Positions 62,255 through 64,000 of a DNA stretch of 64,000 nucleotides are shown here, one piece after another. The translations under genes were made by a program, and so were the position numbers. The stretch lies in the NCBI RefSeq assembly GCF_000376845.1, contig NZ_AQXY01000031.1, positions 1 to 64,000 on the forward strand. Reading direction: 5' to 3'. The notes under the pieces were generated by a model, which was given only the letters and a program-made list of their open reading frames with translations, made no database searches and was not told the DNA's origin. Each line of letters opens with the position of its first letter. The first letter of the stretch is position 1. This DNA is from Thioalkalivibrio sp. ALE14 (GTDB taxonomy: Bacteria; Pseudomonadota; Gammaproteobacteria; Ectothiorhodospirales; Ectothiorhodospiraceae).

Positions 62255-63766
62255 TTACTCCTCCTGCCGCTCGTCGCGAGCGAACCAGCGTTCGTAAAGA
62301 TCCACGGCGATCGCGTAGAGCATCACCGTGACAATGGGGAAAATCGAGGCAAACGCGATCAGGCCGAAGCCATCGATGAGCACGTTGCGGTCCTCCAGAT
62401 GCGTGGCAAGGCCGATCCCCAGTGCCGTCACCAGCGGCACGGTGACCTCCGATGTGGTCACCCCGCCCAGATCGAAGGCGAGTGCCACGATCTGCTTGGG
62501 CGCGAGGATTGTCAGCACGATCACCAGCAGGTACCCGCCCATGATGTAGTGGTGGATGGAATCCCCCGCGAGGATGCGATGGACCCCGATCGTGATGCCA
62601 ATCGCGACGCCAAGCGCCACCAGGATCCGGATCACACTGCCCCGCAGCGAGCCCCGCGCCGCCTCCTCGGCCTTCTGGCCGATCGCGATCAACGCCGGTT
62701 CCGCCATCGTCGTGGCAAACCCGATGGAAAAGGCAAAGACATAGACCCAGAAGAACAGCTCGTTGGTGATCAACTGCTCCGCCATGCTCTCGCCAATCGG
62801 GAACAGTCCCAGCTTGAGCCCCACCACGAAGGCGTACAGCCCCAGCACCACCAGAACGAAGCCGAAGATCACCCGTGGGAGATACGGGATGCGCTTGCGC
62901 AGCACGAAATACTGAAACACCACGATAACCGCGATGATCGGCGCCACATCGCGCAGCATCAGGAGCAGGTCCATCCCCATCGCGGATGCCCAGTGCCGCT
63001 GTCCGCTCCCTGGCAGATCCGTATCCGGGTCCATCGCGGCGGTCTCGGTACCGGTCGGGGCCGCCACATCCGCGCCGGCAAATACGATGATGCCGTAGAG
63101 CTGCACGGTAATCATCGGCACCATCACCGCCAGTGCGACCAGCCCGAAGCCGTCGCGCAACGGATTGCGCCCGCTGATCGAGGCGGCCAGCCCCAGCCCC
63201 AGGGCGGCCACCAGCGGCACGGTGACGATGTTCGTGGTGACCCCGCCCGAGTCATAGGCCAGGCCCACGATCTCCTCCGGGGCAAAGAAGGTCACTAGCA
63301 CCACCAGCACGTAGCCGCTCAGGATGTACCAGTGCAGCGGGTGGCCCATCACCGTGCGCAGGATCCCCAGTGCCACCACCGCCCCAACCGACAGGGCGAC
63401 GATCAGGCGCAATATGAAACCCTCGATTCGCCCCTCGCTGATCAGCTCGGCCTGTTCCGCCACGGCGATCAGGGCCGGCTCCGCGATCACCGTGGCAAAC
63501 CCGAGGGTAAAGCCGAAGGCCATGAGCAGCAGCAGCGAGCCACGCCGCGCCAGGGCATTGGAGAGGTTCTTGCCAATGGGGAAAATCCCCATTTCCAGCC
63601 CCTGCAGAAACAACGCCACACCGAACACCACGATGGCCAGCCCTGCCACCATCGACAGCAGACCATCCGGCATCGTGCGCAGTACGAGTGCCTGGAACAC
63701 CGCCACCACAATCACGATGGGCGCCAGGTTGCGCGCCGCGTGACCCAGGGTGTGGAGAAAGTTCAT
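62255..63766 (-). CDS. DUF1538 integral membrane protein
   Basis: The 503-residue protein consists of two homologous halves, each with about six hydrophobic segments. Repeated motifs include FGFTLGFATVIAEPALIAVAEQAE and FSIGFATTMAEPALIAIGQKAE, and LAYDSGGVTTNIVTVPLVAALGLGLA and LAFDLGGVTTSEVTVPLVTALGIGLA. This inverted- or direct-repeat layout is typical of transporters or channels. Function of DUF1538 is not established. It heads a three-gene operon with the PII-like and CBS genes. Confidence 0.88.
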   Translation of the reverse strand: MNFLHTLGHAARNLAPIVIVVAVFQALVLRTMPDGLLSMVAGLAIVVFGVALFLQGLEMGIFPIGKNLSNALARRGSLLLLMAFGFTLGFATVIAEPALIAVAEQAELISEGRIEGFILRLIVALSVGAVVALGILRTVMGHPLHWYILSGYVLVVLVTFFAPEEIVGLAYDSGGVTTNIVTVPLVAALGLGLAASISGRNPLRDGFGLVALAVMVPMITVQLYGIIVFAGADVAAPTGTETAAMDPDTDLPGSGQRHWASAMGMDLLLMLRDVAPIIAVIVVFQYFVLRKRIPYLPRVIFGFVLVVLGLYAFVVGLKLGLFPIGESMAEQLITNELFFWVYVFAFSIGFATTMAEPALIAIGQKAEEAARGSLRGSVIRILVALGVAIGITIGVHRILAGDSIHHYIMGGYLLVIVLTILAPKQIVALAFDLGGVTTSEVTVPLVTALGIGLATHLEDRNVLIDGFGLIAFASIFPIVTVMLYAIAVDLYERWFARDERQEE

Positions 63767-63826
63767 GCGCTCCCTTGCCGGGGTATCGCCCCGGAATCAA
63801 TTCCCCGCGTGGTGGTCGCAGGGTGT

Positions 63827-64000
63827 ATGAAATCCCTGCAGATACCCTATCGCGCCTTAGTCATCGGCGCCACGGGCGGCCTCGGCGCCGCCTTCCTCCA
63901 GCATCTTGAAAACGACCCGAACTGCGCACAGGTGGTGGGCCTCGGGCGCAGCACCCACCCCGCCGTGGACCTTCTGAACGAGACCAGTATCGAGGCCGCG
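63827..64000 (+). CDS. SDR family oxidoreductase, N-terminal part (cut by window edge)
   Basis: The first 58 residues, beginning MKSLQIPYRALVIGATGGLG, contain a TGxxxGxG-type Rossmann motif and FLQHLENDPN, as in C-factor-like short-chain dehydrogenases. The rest lies beyond the window. It is divergent from the DUF1538 gene. Confidence 0.7.
   Translation, partial: MKSLQIPYRALVIGATGGLGAAFLQHLENDPNCAQVVGLGRSTHPAVDLLNETSIEAA

Noticed and set aside
61967-63298. Open frame of about 443 codons antisense to the DUF1538 gene
   Set aside because: Same H/Q/D-rich shadow effect; the sense protein has conserved repeated motifs.

Overview
The window is a high-GC chromosomal segment of a gammaproteobacterium. 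Q8-type ubiquinone synthesis (ubiG), an E. coli-like Cfa, a CTGT-N8-ACAG SOS box, a tyrosine-recombinase trio and the overall gene style fit Ectothiorhodospiraceae such as Thioalkalivibrio, but this genus assignment is inference. There is no rRNA, no complete tRNA and no CRISPR array.

Bases 1-15,400 are a mobile, decaying accessory region. They hold two IS256-family ends, an IS5 remnant, an SRAP protein, a methyltransferase-HNH nuclease fusion, a broken copy of lexA, a HigBA toxin-antitoxin pair and a frameshifted MNT nucleotidyltransferase. A leftward operon follows, with one small ParB-like/HTH protein and two very large tyrosine recombinases. It ends beside a decayed tRNA-Val-like fragment. 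The layout resembles the Gamma-Mobile-Trio or Tn554-type recombinase modules that move islands of cargo.

Bases 15,588-24,014 carry a Cfa/FAD-oxidoreductase pair (possibly methyl-branched lipid synthesis) and a single-polypeptide MmeI-like restriction-modification enzyme. Next come two gene cassettes bordered by attC-like sites, with no integron integrase in view. One cassette encodes a HEPN-like protein and the other a zinc-ribbon membrane protein.

Bases 24,015-39,300 alternate short housekeeping or signalling genes (second SRAP, DUF1622, Mut7-C RNase, PAS-HD-GYP, GGDEF, PLD, MFS, DUF72, DUF99, SDR, PilZ) and two toxin-antitoxin pairs (YefM-YoeB and Phd-ParE) with intergenic spaces packed with at least four families of short repeats.

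Bases 39,316-52,217 form a DNA-damage neighbourhood: a third SRAP gene, the mrfB-mrfA repair operon divergent from lexA across a palindromic operator, and an SOS-box-driven dnaE2. UbiG, a deacetylase, a DUF429 nuclease-like protein and a SPOR protein lie among them.

Bases 52,234-59,086 hold a MntA-HepT pair and a complete leftward GDP-L-fucose operon (manB, manC, gmd, fcl) ending in a GT10 fucosyltransferase. The right end has a methyltransferase-like gene, a PAS-GGDEF cyclase, a CBS/PII-like/DUF1538 membrane operon and the start of an SDR gene cut by the window edge.
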